From: Rapana venosa
Taxonomy: Eukaryota > Mollusca > Gastropoda > Neogastropoda > Muricidae
NCBI GenBank assembly: GCA_028751875.1
Contig: CM054145.1
Coordinates: 742,172-806,171 of the forward strand
DNA length: 64,000 nucleotides
Reading direction: 5' to 3'
Position numbers and translations under genes: made by a program. Shown piece by piece: positions 32,668-43,534 of the stretch (its first letter is position 1; each line of letters starts with the position of its first letter). The notes under the pieces are model-generated. The model searched no databases, was not told the DNA's origin, and saw only the letters and a program-made list of their open reading frames with translations.

Positions 32668-33062
32668 AAGGAAGGTGGCAGGATGGTCAAGACGTTTGCC
32701 TGCCAACAAGTAAACCGTGAGGTTCTGGGTTCGATTCCCAGCCTCGCCCTTTCTTCCCAGTTTGACTAAAAAATCGAACTGAATGTCAAAGTCCTTCGGA
32801 TGAGACTATAAACCGAGGCCCTGTGTGCGAACGCATGCAGAACATCTTGCACACACGTTAAATCCTGTTCCGCTTTTCGAAAGAGTAGGCCATTGTGTGC
32901 CGGTGGGAACAGATGACAAAATTTATAAAACCGCATACACACGGGGACTGGATGTAAAAAACAAACAAACCCGAGTGCTTATTCCATTATCCTCAGGGAA
33001 AAAAGATTTGTTGCTTTACAAGATTCAGCGCTATATAAATTCCATACATTATTATTATTATT
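32668..33062 (+). mobile_element. SINE-B variant with a different tRNA head and a LINE-derived tail
   Basis: Head: GGTGGCAGGATGGTCAAGAC and B box GGGTTCGATTCCC, unlike the GATAGCCTAGTGGTTAG head of the copies at 18849 and 25582. Core GTCCTTCGGATGAGACTATA and body as in SINE-B. After CATTATCCTC it continues into TTTACAAGATTCAGCGCTAT and (ATT)n, the same as the 3' end of the LINE at 29823. Flanking TAATGA may be the target duplication. Confidence 0.82.
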
Positions 33063-33560
33063 AATGATGGACTTAAGATGATGGTGATGATAGTGCCGTT
33101 GATGATGATGGACTTCGGATAATGGTGATGATTATGGTGATAATGCCATTGGTGGTGATGGACTTATGGTGATAATGCCATTGGTGGTGATGGACTTAGC
33201 ATAATGGTGATATATTGGTGGTGATGGACATAGGATAATGATGGTGATGACGATTGTGGTGATAATGCCATTGGTAGTGGTGAACTTAGGATAATGATGG
33301 TGGTGATGATAATGGTGATAATGCCATTGGTGGTGATGGACGTAGGATAATGATGGTGATGATGATTGTGGTGATAATGCCATTGGTGGTGATGGACTTA
33401 GGATAATGATAATGATGATGGTGATAATGCCATTGGTGGTGATGGACTTAGGATAATGATGATGATGATGGTGATAATGCCATTGGTGGTGATGGTGGTG
33501 GAGGAGATGATGGTGATGATGATAATGGAGAAGATTAGAATACCATTGGTTATGATAATG
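33063..33560 (+). repeat. GATAATG minisatellite, main block
   Basis: Roughly 44-62 bp units of GGTGATAATGCCATTGGTGG plus TGATGGACTTAGGATAATGA, about nine copies, in intron 1 of gene 2. Confidence 0.9.
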
Positions 33561-33584
33561 GTGATGGTGGAGGTGATAATAATG

Positions 33585-34105
33585 GTACAGGCAGTAGGCG
33601 CAGTTTATCTTTAATGGCAGGGATGCAAATGGAAACTACATGGTGGTGATGATGGTGGTGGTGGTAGTGATAATAATAACAAAGATGATTATAATTATAG
33701 GCAGTGGAAGCTGTGTACTTTAGCAATGGGGACACAGAAGAAAACTACTTGGTGGTTCCAGGGATGATTGTGATGATGGTGATAATGATGATATGATATG
33801 ATGTATTGGTGACGATTTTGATGATTATGTGGTTAGTGATGCTGTGGGGTTTTAATGACAAGGATGCAGAAGGAAATTGCATGGTGGTGGTATTGATAAT
33901 GATAGCGGTGATGATGATGATGATGATGATGATATTGACGATGATATTGATAGTGATGATGATGCAGGCCGTGGATGATAACAGCAGGGATGCAGAAAGA
34001 AGCAATTATGGTGGTGGTGGTAATGACAGTGATGAGGGTGATGATGATGATGATGATGTGTACTTTAACAGTGGGGGCTTAGAAGAAAATACTTGGTGGT
34101 GGATT
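33585..34105 (+). repeat. Five degenerate tandem copies of gene 2 exon 2 (pseudo-exons)
   Basis: Diverged copies of the first 50-60 bp of the exon at 34467, with part of its acceptor, lie at about 33585-33647, 33696-33757, 33830-33890, 33960-34020 and 34053-34105. Each keeps recognisable words: GGCAGTGGAAGCTGTGTACT in the second, GGATGCAGAAGGAAATTGCA in the third, TGATGTGTACTTTAACAG in the fifth; the first, second and fourth keep AG at the acceptor place. Several have lost the reading frame. GAT repeats separate them. Confidence 0.82.
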
Positions 34106-34460
34106 TGCTGCTGATGGAGAAGATGATGAAAATAATGATGGTTTTGCTGATGGTGACGATGATATATAATGATAATGATAATATATGGTGGTAGTGGTGA
34201 TGGTTATGATGGCAGTGATGCTACTAATGATGGGTGGTGGTGATGATGATATATATAATAATAATATTATATGGTGGTAATGGTGATGGTTATGATGGCA
34301 GTGGTGCTGATAATGATGGTGGTGGTGATGATGATATATATAATAATAATATTATATGGTGGTAATGGTGATGGTTATGATGGCAGTGATGCTGATAATG
34401 ATGGTGGTGGTGATGATAATAATGATATGATCAGTGATATAATGGCTAATTATGATGGCT
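34106..34460 (+). repeat. GATGGTGAT / ATATATAATAATAATATTATATGG tandem repeat
   Basis: About three imperfect units of near 95-110 bp containing GGTGGTAATGGTGATGGTTA and an AT-rich ATATATAATAATAATATTAT, ending next to the exon 2 acceptor. Confidence 0.85.
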
Positions 34461-34466
34461 GTGCAG

Positions 34467-34574
34467 GCAGTGGATGCTGTGTACTTCAATGGCGGGGATG
34501 CCGAAGGGAACTTCATGGTGGCGGCGACAGCGCGTCGGCAAAACAACCTGGTGCAGACCATTCTGCTGTTCCGG
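34467..34574 (+). CDS. Gene 2, second coding exon: PEP synthase-like, conserved N-terminal region
   Basis: 36 codons, phase 0 at both ends; acceptor GTGCAG (AG 34465-34466), donor GTCAGT at 34575. Encodes AVDAVYFNGGDAEGNFM and TARRQNNLVQTILLFR. DAVYFxG and ARR with a following (I)LFLR are hallmarks I recall for this animal family. Joined to the first exon it reads DQPL-AVDAVYF. Directly upstream lie five broken copies of this exon, and a purine-rich GAGAGA tract starts 45 bp downstream. Confidence 0.85.
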
Positions 34575-34614
34575 GTCAGTGGGCCCCTTTGTGTATCATT
34601 CGTTAGTGCAGAAG

Positions 34615-34720
34615 ACATGGAGGGGGGGGGGAGAGGTGAAGAGGAGAGAGAGAGAGAAATAGAAAGGGAAAAAGAGAGATAGGGAGAAAGAGGTAGAAAG
34701 AGAGGAGGGAGGGAGAGAGT
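34615..34720 (+). repeat. (GA)n purine-rich tract
   Basis: GGGGGGGGGAGAGG followed by AGAGAGAGAAATAGAAAGGG and similar, all purine on the + strand. Confidence 0.85.
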
Positions 34721-34944
34721 GAGACAAATAGACAGACTGGATAATAATTCAAAAGATGTTCTTGGTTGCAAAACATGTAGGCAAATACTTCTGTTCCTAC
34801 TCCTCCTCTACGCCTGGAGAGGGATTATCACAGTGGTGAACACAAGAGAGTATCTATAGCTGGTGTGCTGAACTGAACCCAGCACTTCATTGGGTGATGG
34901 GGGCATTGTCACACTAGTTAGTATACATGTATGTATGTATGAAA

Positions 34945-35228
34945 AAAGTATGTTCTTTCGAGCCAGAAGGCCCATAGGGCCGGAGCTTATCCCGGTTTCT
35001 GTAGCGTTAAGCGAACTGATGGTTTTTCACCACCCCTGTGACAGGACGCTAGTCTGTCGCCAGATACTTCCCCAGCAGAGCTGGTACCCACTTGTACACC
35101 TGGGTGGGGTGAGGAAAATAGGAGTAAAGTGTCTTTCCCAAGGACACAACACCGAGCCGAGCGGGGATCGAACCCGCGACCTCTGGATCACGAGTTGACC
35201 GCCTAAACCACTCGACCACGGTGCCTCC
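34945..35228 (-). mobile_element. SINE-C (tRNA-derived), copy 1
   Basis: On the minus strand: GAGGCACCGTGGTCGAGTGG head with A box TGGTCGAGTGG, B box GGGTTCGATCCCC, then GTGTCCTTGGGAAAGACACT and a 3' end CTTCTGGCTCGAAAGAACAT plus A-rich tail. It is about 95% alike to the copy at 41581-41870 by eye. Confidence 0.85.
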
Positions 35229-36382
35229 TTATGTATGTATAACCAACAAATAAAAACAGTAGGGGGAAAAGAAAGGGGCGGAAAGAGCAGAAACAGGAGA
35301 CACAGAGTGGAACAAGAACCAAGGACAAAGCATCACCTGGACACAGCAGCAGATCAGAAGAGAGATGAAGTGATGTGTAGTATAGCAGTTGCCATTCTTC
35401 AGCTCCACAGAACTGTATATTTTGTGTGGGGCCACACCAGCTGATTCTCTCTCTCTCTCTTTCATCCCTTGGTCGGGACGACCGTTGGGGTACCCGCACG
35501 GACGCTGCAAGTGGACCGCCAAATGGTTCTGTCCTGGGCTGATTGCCAGCAGAAAACACCTTGCTGTGCAGTAGTACTAGTAGACTGGACGCCTTTTGCC
35601 TCATGAGATTCTCAGAGCATCAAGGACAAACTGTCACTCCTGGGATCATCAAAATACCCTTCAGAATAGAGCGTCTACAATTGCAGAGACTGACAGAGGG
35701 GCCCAGAGAGTCAGTGTGTGGAAAACTTCTACACAGGACTGAGAGCAGAGGCCCTCAGTTGTCAATACTAACTCCAGCCCCCAACACACAGAGGAGCAAA
35801 TCCTGGAACGACTGATTGCTGGGACAGTACATTTCTGCTGGCTGTACAAGGAGAGCTGCCAGCAACAGATGACAAACCCTCTCTCTCTCTCCAAGCAATG
35901 GTAGCTAAATCCCACAAGGCCAGCCTGCACCACGTGAAGCTGTTGCAACAACTGTCGCCAGCAGCAGAGTTGAGCATCAACACTGTGGAAGCCACAAGCT
36001 GCAGACAATGTCATAGTGCTCACTGTCCCTTATGCTGTCAGTGTCTGCCCCATAGTGATGGTGTGTCCTTTGTGCTCTGAAGGCTGTTGAGAAAAACAGC
36101 AGAGGACTGTTTGGTTTCAGCTGGGTGTTGTCATTTGCAATATTTATGACATATCTCTACACTTCTTTTTTAAAAAATTGTATTTGTCAGCCAGAGCTCT
36201 GGGGTTCATCAGTGGTGTGGTTTTGCAGACAACTGTTTGCCCACAGTGAAAGGTAGCCACACTCCAACTGTAGGGATGATGTCTAAACATGACAGCAGTG
36301 TGTATCTGTTGTTGTTTTTTCAATTTTGTCATCCATCCATTAAAAGATAAAGGTGTCCCATAACCTAGGCATTCATATTTCA
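35229..36382. other. Intron 2 of gene 2, nothing recognised
   Basis: Non-repetitive sequence with short CTCTCT tracts at 35447 and 35880; no open frame with family features. Confidence 0.55.
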
Positions 36383-36535
36383 TTTCATTTAATTTATACC
36401 ACTTTAAGTCACGAAGATTTCTCTGCGTGAAATTCGGGCTGCTCTCCCCGGGAAGAGCACGTCGCCACAAGAGCAGCGCCACCCATTTTATTTGATTTTT
36501 TCCTGTCTGCAACAGTATTTGTTTCCCTATCATAG
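36383..36535 (-). mobile_element. SINE-A 3' fragment
   Basis: Contains TACCACTTTAAGTCACGAAG, the near-palindrome GCTCTCCCCGGGAAGAGC and GAGCAGCGCCACCC; stops at CCCTATCATA, so the tRNA-like head is missing. 36536-36784 is not recognised. Confidence 0.75.
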
Positions 36536-36784
36536 GGGAGTGAGGCGTCATAGACCTCAGTTTCTCCAGGGGCTAGCATATTGCGGGCGACTCCCATCTC
36601 CTCTCCCTCGCTGCTTTACCTTCTGTGACCCTAAAGAGGGCAGGTACCCATTTGCAGCTGGGTGAACTGGGGGACTGTACTGAAGCCAAGGCATGCAAAT
36701 GTCACCTGTCTACTAGGTAACTACACTCGATGCTGCTTAACGTTAGCTTGGGGATAGCGAGTGCTCTGACCACTGACCACTATC

Positions 36785-37005
36785 CTGTCAAAGAATGGCC
36801 AACTCTTTGCAAAGATGGTCTTCAAGCTTTTGTACATTGGACTTTGGTTTATGGGCTCATCCAAAAGACTTTTAGGGAAGTGGAGTTGGCACTGATGTTA
36901 ACTGCAGGGGGAAAATCCCTGTGAATGGTCATCTCTGTGGTGACTTCAACAAGTGTCTTCAGATCACAAGCTCAACACTCTAACCACTAGGCTGTCCTAC
37001 TCCCA
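36785..37005 (-). mobile_element. Old SINE-B copy (head end)
   Basis: TTTATGGGCTCATCCAAAAG, GATGTTAACTGCAGGGGGAA and TCTAACCACTAGGCTGTCCT match the head and core of SINE-B in minus orientation with clear divergence. Confidence 0.65.
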
Positions 37006-37029
37006 TCCCCTTTGTTTCTTTCAGTGTCA

Positions 37030-37490
37030 GTGATATGTCAATTGAATGCAGATCTACAAAGAAGGATCCAGGCTTTGGAAATGAGATGCCTCAGAAGACT
37101 CCTTGGCATTTCATACATGTATGGACCACATTACCAACAAAGAAGTCCGACAAACCATCAGTATGAAGACCTGCTGACCACAGTCAAGAAATGGAAGCTC
37201 AGATGGTATGGACATGTGACAAGATCAGATGGGCTCTCCAAGACCATACTGCAAGGAACAGTGCAGGGGAAGAGAAGGCGAGGCAGACCGAGGAAGAAAT
37301 TAATGGGCAGACAACATCACTGAATGGACTGGGAAGAGCTTCTCCACAACCCAGGCACTTGCCCACAACCGCTGCAAATGGAGCCAACTGGTGTAAGGTT
37401 CGTCACTGCAGTGCCCCTACTACCCTGGAGGGGGTTATGGGAGCAGGTGAGATGAGGTGTGTCAATCCTGATTTGGTCTCTGTGGTTTGT
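37030..37490 (+). mobile_element. RTE/BovB-like LINE 3' fragment
   Basis: The + strand encodes LQRRIQALEMRCLRRLLGIS, LLTTVKKWKLRWYGHVTRSD and TILQGTVQGKRRRGRPRKK, the C-terminal end of RTE-type reverse transcriptase proteins, followed by frameshifted remains. 5'-truncated, pseudogenised, about 165 bp before gene 2 exon 3. Confidence 0.82.
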
Positions 37491-37655
37491 GGGTCTTTTC
37501 ATAAAAAATCAGCCTGATTGATTTTGATGTGAATTTGATGCTGAAAACTGTCTTGAAAGCTTTTGCCTAGAACATTTCTCAGGTACGCTAGACATGGTAG
37601 TGGTGATGCTGAGTGTGTTGAAGAGTGGTTGATGGCAGTTGTGGTGGGGTTGCAG

Positions 37656-37807
37656 TTTGCAGACCTGGGCATTATGGAGATGCCCAACATGCCCGACACC
37701 AGCCTCTACACGGAGAGCACCAATGATGCCTTTGCCGTAGCAGGTCTGCGACTGGAGCCTGTGGTGCCCATGAAAACTTGGAAACTGACCTACCAGGGCA
37801 AGATGAG
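37656..37807 (+). CDS. Gene 2, third coding exon: PEP synthase-like
   Basis: 152 nt, phase 0 start after GTTGCAG (AG 37654-37655), phase 2 end before donor GTCAGT at 37808. Encodes FADLGIMEMPNMPDTSLYTE, then AVAGLRLEPVVPMKTWKLTY and QGKM. The PDTSL, GLRLEPV-x-PM-x-W and Y-x-GKMR words are family landmarks. An in-exon AG at 37661-37662 is a possible alternative acceptor but would shift the frame relative to exon 2. Phase 2 matches the next exon exactly (AG plus G makes arginine). Confidence 0.86.
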
Positions 37808-37871
37808 GTCAGTGAGAGCCAAGCTGCTGCACTTTAGTACAGGAGTTTGAAAAACAGTGAGAAAGTTGTGC

Positions 37872-37931
<60 letters not shown>

Positions 37932-38374
37932 TGTATGTGTGTGTTGTGTGGTGGTTTTGTTGTTGCTTCGATTTTACATCTGTTTACTCAAAGTGATATT
38001 AGACAATGGGAAGGGGAGGGGACATTAATGTTGATGGATTGTGTGCTGTGAAATTGGTATCTGTTGCTAAATATCATAGGCAGCTTACAGAAAAAGGCTA
38101 AGCAATGATAACAACACATGAATACATAAGAAATGCTAATATGACTTATAACTACAACAAATGTCCTATAGGACTGTTCATTAAAGAGATTTTGTTTAAC
38201 TGAAATGCCAAATTAATATTTTTTTATATCTTATCCAAGGATTTTTCAGAAAAAGTAGGTAAGAATGGTTTTAGACTCTTACATTAAAAAATTATATGAA
38301 TGCTAGTAATTTTCTCGCCACACAAACATTTTACATTTTTGCTATATTTGTTGGTAAAAGCATTCAGTTTTATC
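37808..38374 (+). repeat. Intron 3 start with (GT)n microsatellite
   Basis: GT repeats at 37871-37955 begin about 60 bp after the donor. The rest, to 38374, is AT-rich sequence with nothing recognised. Confidence 0.8.
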
Positions 38375-40074
38375 CTAAAAAAATGAAGCAGTAGCCTTTC
38401 TTGCCATCACCAAACTTGTGTAGGTTTCAGAGTGATCAATATTCCTAAAAACATGGACAGTGATTAAATATCTGTCTGAAAGGTGCTCCTTTTGATGATA
38501 AGCTTTTTTAGCCCCGCTCCACGATGCCTCTTCTAGTGAATGATAGCCCTCTTGTAAAGGTAATGGAACATGTAGTTCTACAGAATCCTCTCCATGCCTT
38601 GCACCTCTCTTTGCAGCTCTGTCAGCCCACTCATTTGGTAAGAACCCCACATGCGAAGGTACCCAACAGAAGGTGACACAAAGTCTCCTTAAAGCTAAAA
38701 CATGTATGACATGATTGATCTCTAGTACAACTTCAGACATTTTCTTAGAACCTGTGGATTTTAATGCATAAAGTGCCGATTTCGAATCAACGCATAGTAA
38801 AGTTTGAAATATATTCATCGGAAGGTCAAGAATATAATTAAGAGCCATTAAAATTGCTATTAGCTCAGCTGTGAATATCGAATGATGTTTACCAACAGAA
38901 TAACATTTTTCTATTCTAAGCATTGGTATTGCGTAAGCTGAACCTGTTTCTTAAAATGATGGGAATATTTATGATGAATGTGAGATCAAACTTTGGAGAT
39001 CATAATATTTTGATTTTCACTCTTTGCCATAATAATGTACTCTATGTCAAAATTTGCTTTGCTCATTTCCCATGAAGGATAAGGTAGAACTTTAGTTTGT
39101 GTGTCCATGGTATGTTGATTGATTCCAGACTTTTCAAAAAGGTCTGAAACATACGTACCAATTGGCTTTAAAGAAGATATTTGTTTTGCTCTTTTAGGAA
39201 AACAGATTTCTGATTTTATTTTTACTTTGTCTGAAGTTTAAATAAATTGCGGTTTTGCTTCTGAGTATGTATTTTGCACATGCCAACTGTCTGTATTCAT
39301 GTAGGGGCAATTCTCTAATTTCATTGTGAGTTCCAAGAGCCGGTGCATGAAAAAGGTACTCTGAGGGCAAGCCTGTATGCCTTACAGTCCATACTTTGTA
39401 ACTTTTTGAGTAGGTACTTGGGTGCATTGAAAAAGACCTCATGCCCATAAGACAGTTTGGAACGAATAAGGGATGTTGCTAAACATTTCAGATTTAAAGT
39501 GCTTTGTCCCCAAAACTGCTTACCATTTTAAGTAAATTCAAACACTCTCTTGCTTTTGTTAAGGTACATTCAATATGTGCATTCCAAGCTAGTTTAGATG
39601 TAAGAATGACACCCAAGAATTTTATGATATTTTTATATTGGATAATTTCACTGCTGATCCTGAACATCAGTAGCTCATCTATTTTACTATCATTGTTAAA
39701 AAGTACTATGTGTGTTTTTTCTGTAGAAAAAGGAAGCCCATTCTCAAAAATATAATCCTTTATGTTGTCAAGTTGTTCTTGATACATTTTTCTGATGTAA
39801 TTTATAGCCCGTTTTGATGTGTTTTGCTTCATGTTAACGTTCATATTATCATTTGATAACTTTCTTTGAAGATCGTGTAATAAAATATTGAACAAGACAG
39901 GAGCTTTTACAGAACCTTGGGGTAAACCCATATGAAGAGACCTGAAACCTGAGTATGCATTATTTACTCTGACTTGTATACTTCTGTTACACAGAACATT
40001 TTTCATGTAATGATATTGATATATATGCCCAGAAAACCTGAGATTTTTTAGTTTGAGCAACAATCGAGCGTGCT

Positions 40075-40972
40075 AAACTTAAGCCTGTTTGATGTAAAAA
40101 AAATGTCGCTAGAATGTTTTTTCATCATGCAAATTGTCTTTTAACTCGATGTGGTTCTCCTTCACTGTGACGTGCCGAAGCTTAAGATTCGGCAGAATTA
40201 CGACTTTTGTAAATACACTAAAGGATGTTCAACTGAAGGGAAAGTACTCTGGCCTGTAGGGCAATCATTTTTCTAAACACAGTTGCTTTCCTTGACCATG
40301 AGCTTGCCTAGTTTGTGTGTTGGCTTAATTTGTTTGACATGTCAACAAGTGATTTCTTTGGGATTTTGGGCTCTCCAGTGTTATGATTCTTTTTTTTTTT
40401 AATTTCTATTGTGCAAAAAAGACATCAGATGGATTCAGGGAACTTTATTTTGGTGAAAAATCATCACATTGTTTCAAGGGGACTAGTTGATGAACAGTTC
40501 AAGCCATGTAAGATAAGCAGCCCTAATTTTCAAAACTTTTTATTTTTCAGCATTCAGTGACATATTTTGAAAAATTGTAAAAAATAAATACAGTCATCTA
40601 GTGAAAAACTATGAAACAATCTCAACGGGAGACATAATACACTTTTCAATGATGTATGTATGTCTTTATTATGTTGGATAAGTCTGCTGAATTTTTAAAA
40701 TATAGCCAGTCATGCATCACCACAAAACGGTGGGATCCATTTCACTGCGACTCCATTGAGTTAATGTGTGTTGAAAGCTTAACCCAATTGTCTATGGCAC
40801 ATCGGTCTTTATGAAAACCTGCTTGATTGATTGGGATTATGATTTTTCTATGACAGGAATATATCAGTTGTTTAAAACTAATTTGCTGCATTGATTTGCC
40901 AGTATGTGAAGTCAAGGCAATAGGTCAAGTCAAGTCAAAAACACTTAAATCATCACTGTCTGTAATTACTTA
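40075..40972. other. Unrecognised insertion inside the LINE, ending with a (AAGTC)n LINE tail
   Basis: The RT frame stops at about 40075 and resumes at about 40958. The insert is AT-rich and non-coding. Its right end (40923-40950) has GTCAAGTCAAGTCAAAAACA, the same 3' tail as the Rex1-type LINE at 31198, so at least that part is a very short LINE end. Confidence 0.55.
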
Positions 40973-41580
40973 TATTTGTTTTTGGCTTTCCCTGCATATG
41001 TACATGAACAACTATAGACTGTTTCCACTTCATGAGCATGACACTATCAATCCAACATTTATTACAAAGTTTGTTCAGCAGAAATAAAAAGTTTTCCGGT
41101 AAATGTTTCAGCATTTCATTAGATACTACATCCAATCCGACAGATGTTTTCTTGTTGGAAAGTGAAAGTAATACTTCTCTAACTTCATTCAATAGGATTG
41201 GAGCGTTGACATATTCATTATTATCAGTGATTGGTTTAGCATGCAACTCTAGATTGTTTTCCTCTTCTGTTCTGTTTTCTATATTCATATGATAAACCTT
41301 CAATGCGCATTGATTCTGAAAATATGTCTGCAAAGGCTTCAGCCTTTTCTTCATTGGATGGAAATTCTTTATGCCCCAGCTTTACTGGGCAATGGTAGAT
41401 TGACACCTTTTTTCATTTCATTAAATTTTTTCCAAACTTTTTAAAGATCTTTATGTCTGTATACTTCACTGGCACAAAAACAAGACCAATATTGCCTTTT
41501 AGCCTGAGCAATAACTATGTTGCTGTGATTTTGGGCTTGTTTTGGCTTTACATAATTTTCTGGTGTTTTATCTTTTAGAA

Positions 41581-41872
41581 GGAGGCACCGTGGTCGAGTG
41601 GTTTAGGCGGTCAACTCGTGATCCAGAGGTCGCGGGTTCGATCCCCGCTCGACTCGGTGTTGTGTCCTTGGGAAAGACACTTTACTCCTATTTTCCTCAC
41701 TCCACCCAGGTGTACAAATGGGTACCAGCTCTGCTGGGGAAGTATCTGGCGACAGACTAGCGTCCTGTCACAGGGGTGGTGAAAAACCATCAGTTCACTT
41801 AACGCTACAGAAACCGGGATAAGCTCCGGCTCTATGGGCCTTCTGGCTCGAAAGAACATACTTTTTTTTAAT
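41581..41872 (+). mobile_element. SINE-C (tRNA-derived), copy 2, nested in LINE
   Basis: Complete copy: head GGAGGCACCGTGGTCGAGTG, B box GGGTTCGATCCCC, core GGTACCAGCTCTGCTGGGGA, end CTTCTGGCTCGAAAGAACAT then a T-rich tail. It splits the LINE frame between KTPENY and KHVMYK. Confidence 0.87.
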
Positions 41873-41879
41873 CTTTTAA

Positions 41880-42561
41880 CCTCTTAACTGCCCAGTGCAA
41901 GTGCACCCTATATGCCGGGGAATAAAATTCTTATGTACCACTGCTATGTTTATATCCCTCTTACTCAGAAACTACTACATGAATATTCCTGATAGTCTAC
42001 CCAATGACAGTATATATATTGTAGATTACTTCGAGGCAATCTCAAATTAGTTAGCATGATATTTCACTGCGAAAATATATTTAAAATGTAAAAAATCGAC
42101 CATAAATACGATTTCTTCATCACCACTGTCATTCTGAGTACCTCCCCATCACAAAAATGTCAAACATTCATTGTTTTTTAAATACACCATCTCCTGAATC
42201 ATACTCGATCGTTGTCATCACTGTTAGGGAGTTTTATTTGCCACTTTTACAGCTGTGTAAAGTTATTTATGCCTTCAACAACAAGTGTCAGCAATTTTGA
42301 ACAAGAACTTCCCAAGCAGTCATGCATAAAAACACAAAATACAAGCGAAAAAAACGATCGTTTTTTAAACGGTTTTTGCAGCTGGATGTTGCCAAGCAAC
42401 AGGAGAGTGACCGACATTAATTTTGGAGTTGTTTCCCTTTAACTGTAGTCAAGGAAGCAGCTTGTTTACTTCAGTTCGACACCCCGGAAAATTTCCGGGT
42501 TGTTGGCGTATAGGGTGCACGTTTAGCCCCGGAAAATTTCCGGGGTAAGGCAGTCTAGTGG
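41880..42561. mobile_element. piggyBac-like non-autonomous element with TTAA target duplication
   Basis: 682 bp bounded by TTAA at 41876-41879 and 42562-42565. Ends are CCTCTTAACTGCC and the inverse of CCACTAGACTGCC (10 of 13 match), followed inside by an inverted GTGCACCCTATATGCC / GGCGTATAGGGTGCAC pair. CCGGAAAATTTCCGG occurs twice near the right end (42482 and 42527). No transposase. The TTAA duplication is diagnostic of the piggyBac superfamily. Confidence 0.83.
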
Positions 42562-42950
42562 TTAAATAGATCTTATACATTACATGTTTATGCTTGACTG
42601 CTTTCTCACTTGCTGGTGTCCACCATATATTTCCATGGTGTTTATTTGATTTAAGTGTATTTATTTTAGGGATAGACAAACTAGCAGCTTGAAGGATGGT
42701 TTCAGTAAAAATATAATAGAAGTGGTCTATGTCATTAGTTTCAAAACTCTCAGTATTGCAGGATGCAAGAAAGCTTTAAAATTTTTCCCAATCAGCTTGT
42801 TTATAGTTAAATTTAGGAATTTTGTCTGCAAGGGTGTCACAAATAGCAGTCGTTCTATGAAGAGTTGTAATAACAGGCAGGTGATCGCTACCAAGGGTGT
42901 CTTTGTGTGTTGTCCAGTCACATTCTGGAGCAAGTACAGGAGATATAAAT

Positions 42951-43534
42951 CTTCTTCTTCCTTTTTTGTCACGTTTCTCCCAGGGAAGGTTTGACATTGA
43001 TGAGCCTTCTCCATCTCTCTCTGTTTTGAGCTTCCTCCTTATTTATGCCCCTTTCTCTAAGATCATCTGCAATACAGGCAGTCCAGGTTTTGCTAGGTCT
43101 TCCCTTTGGTCTCTTTCCATCCACTACGAAGTTCATTGCTCTTTTATGATGTGGTGGTCTGCTTTCCGTTGAACGTGCCCAAACCAGCGCAGTCTATTGG
43201 TACTAGCTACAGACTTCAGATCATCAACTTTGCACATTCTCTTTATTTGTGATCCTGTCTTCCTGTTTGATCTTTGTCATGTAGCGTAGCATTCGGTTTT
43301 CACAGCTCTTCAACAAACATTTGACGGTTTTTTGTGAAAACCCACATCTCCGAACCATACAGGAGAACAGGTCTAATGTAGGCCTTGTATATCAGACGGC
43401 GTCTCTCCAGTGGGATTTTCTGATTTCCGAGCAGACTTGCCAATTCTTTCCATTTCTTCCAAGCACTCGCAATCCTGGTTCTGACAGCTAACTCAGATTT
43501 TGCTTCGCAGCTCATCATCTCTCCTAGGTAGCAG
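42951..43534 (-). mobile_element. 5'-truncated RTE-like LINE with 17-bp target duplication
   Basis: Minus strand encodes RRLIYKAYIRPVLLYGSEMW and surrounding RTE C-terminal sequence. The 17-bp word GTACAGGAGATATAAAT flanks it perfectly at 42934-42950 and 43535-43551. The 3' end on the minus strand is an AAGAAG repeat. It interrupts the endonuclease region of the larger LINE. Confidence 0.88.

Noticed and set aside
33132..34005. Minus frames rich in HHHH, IIII and minus/plus MMMM as genes
   Set aside because: They come from GAT/ATG minisatellite composition.
35543..36080. Possible extra exon of gene 2
   Set aside because: No frame matches the phase-0 gap between exons 2 and 3, which already join without a missing piece.
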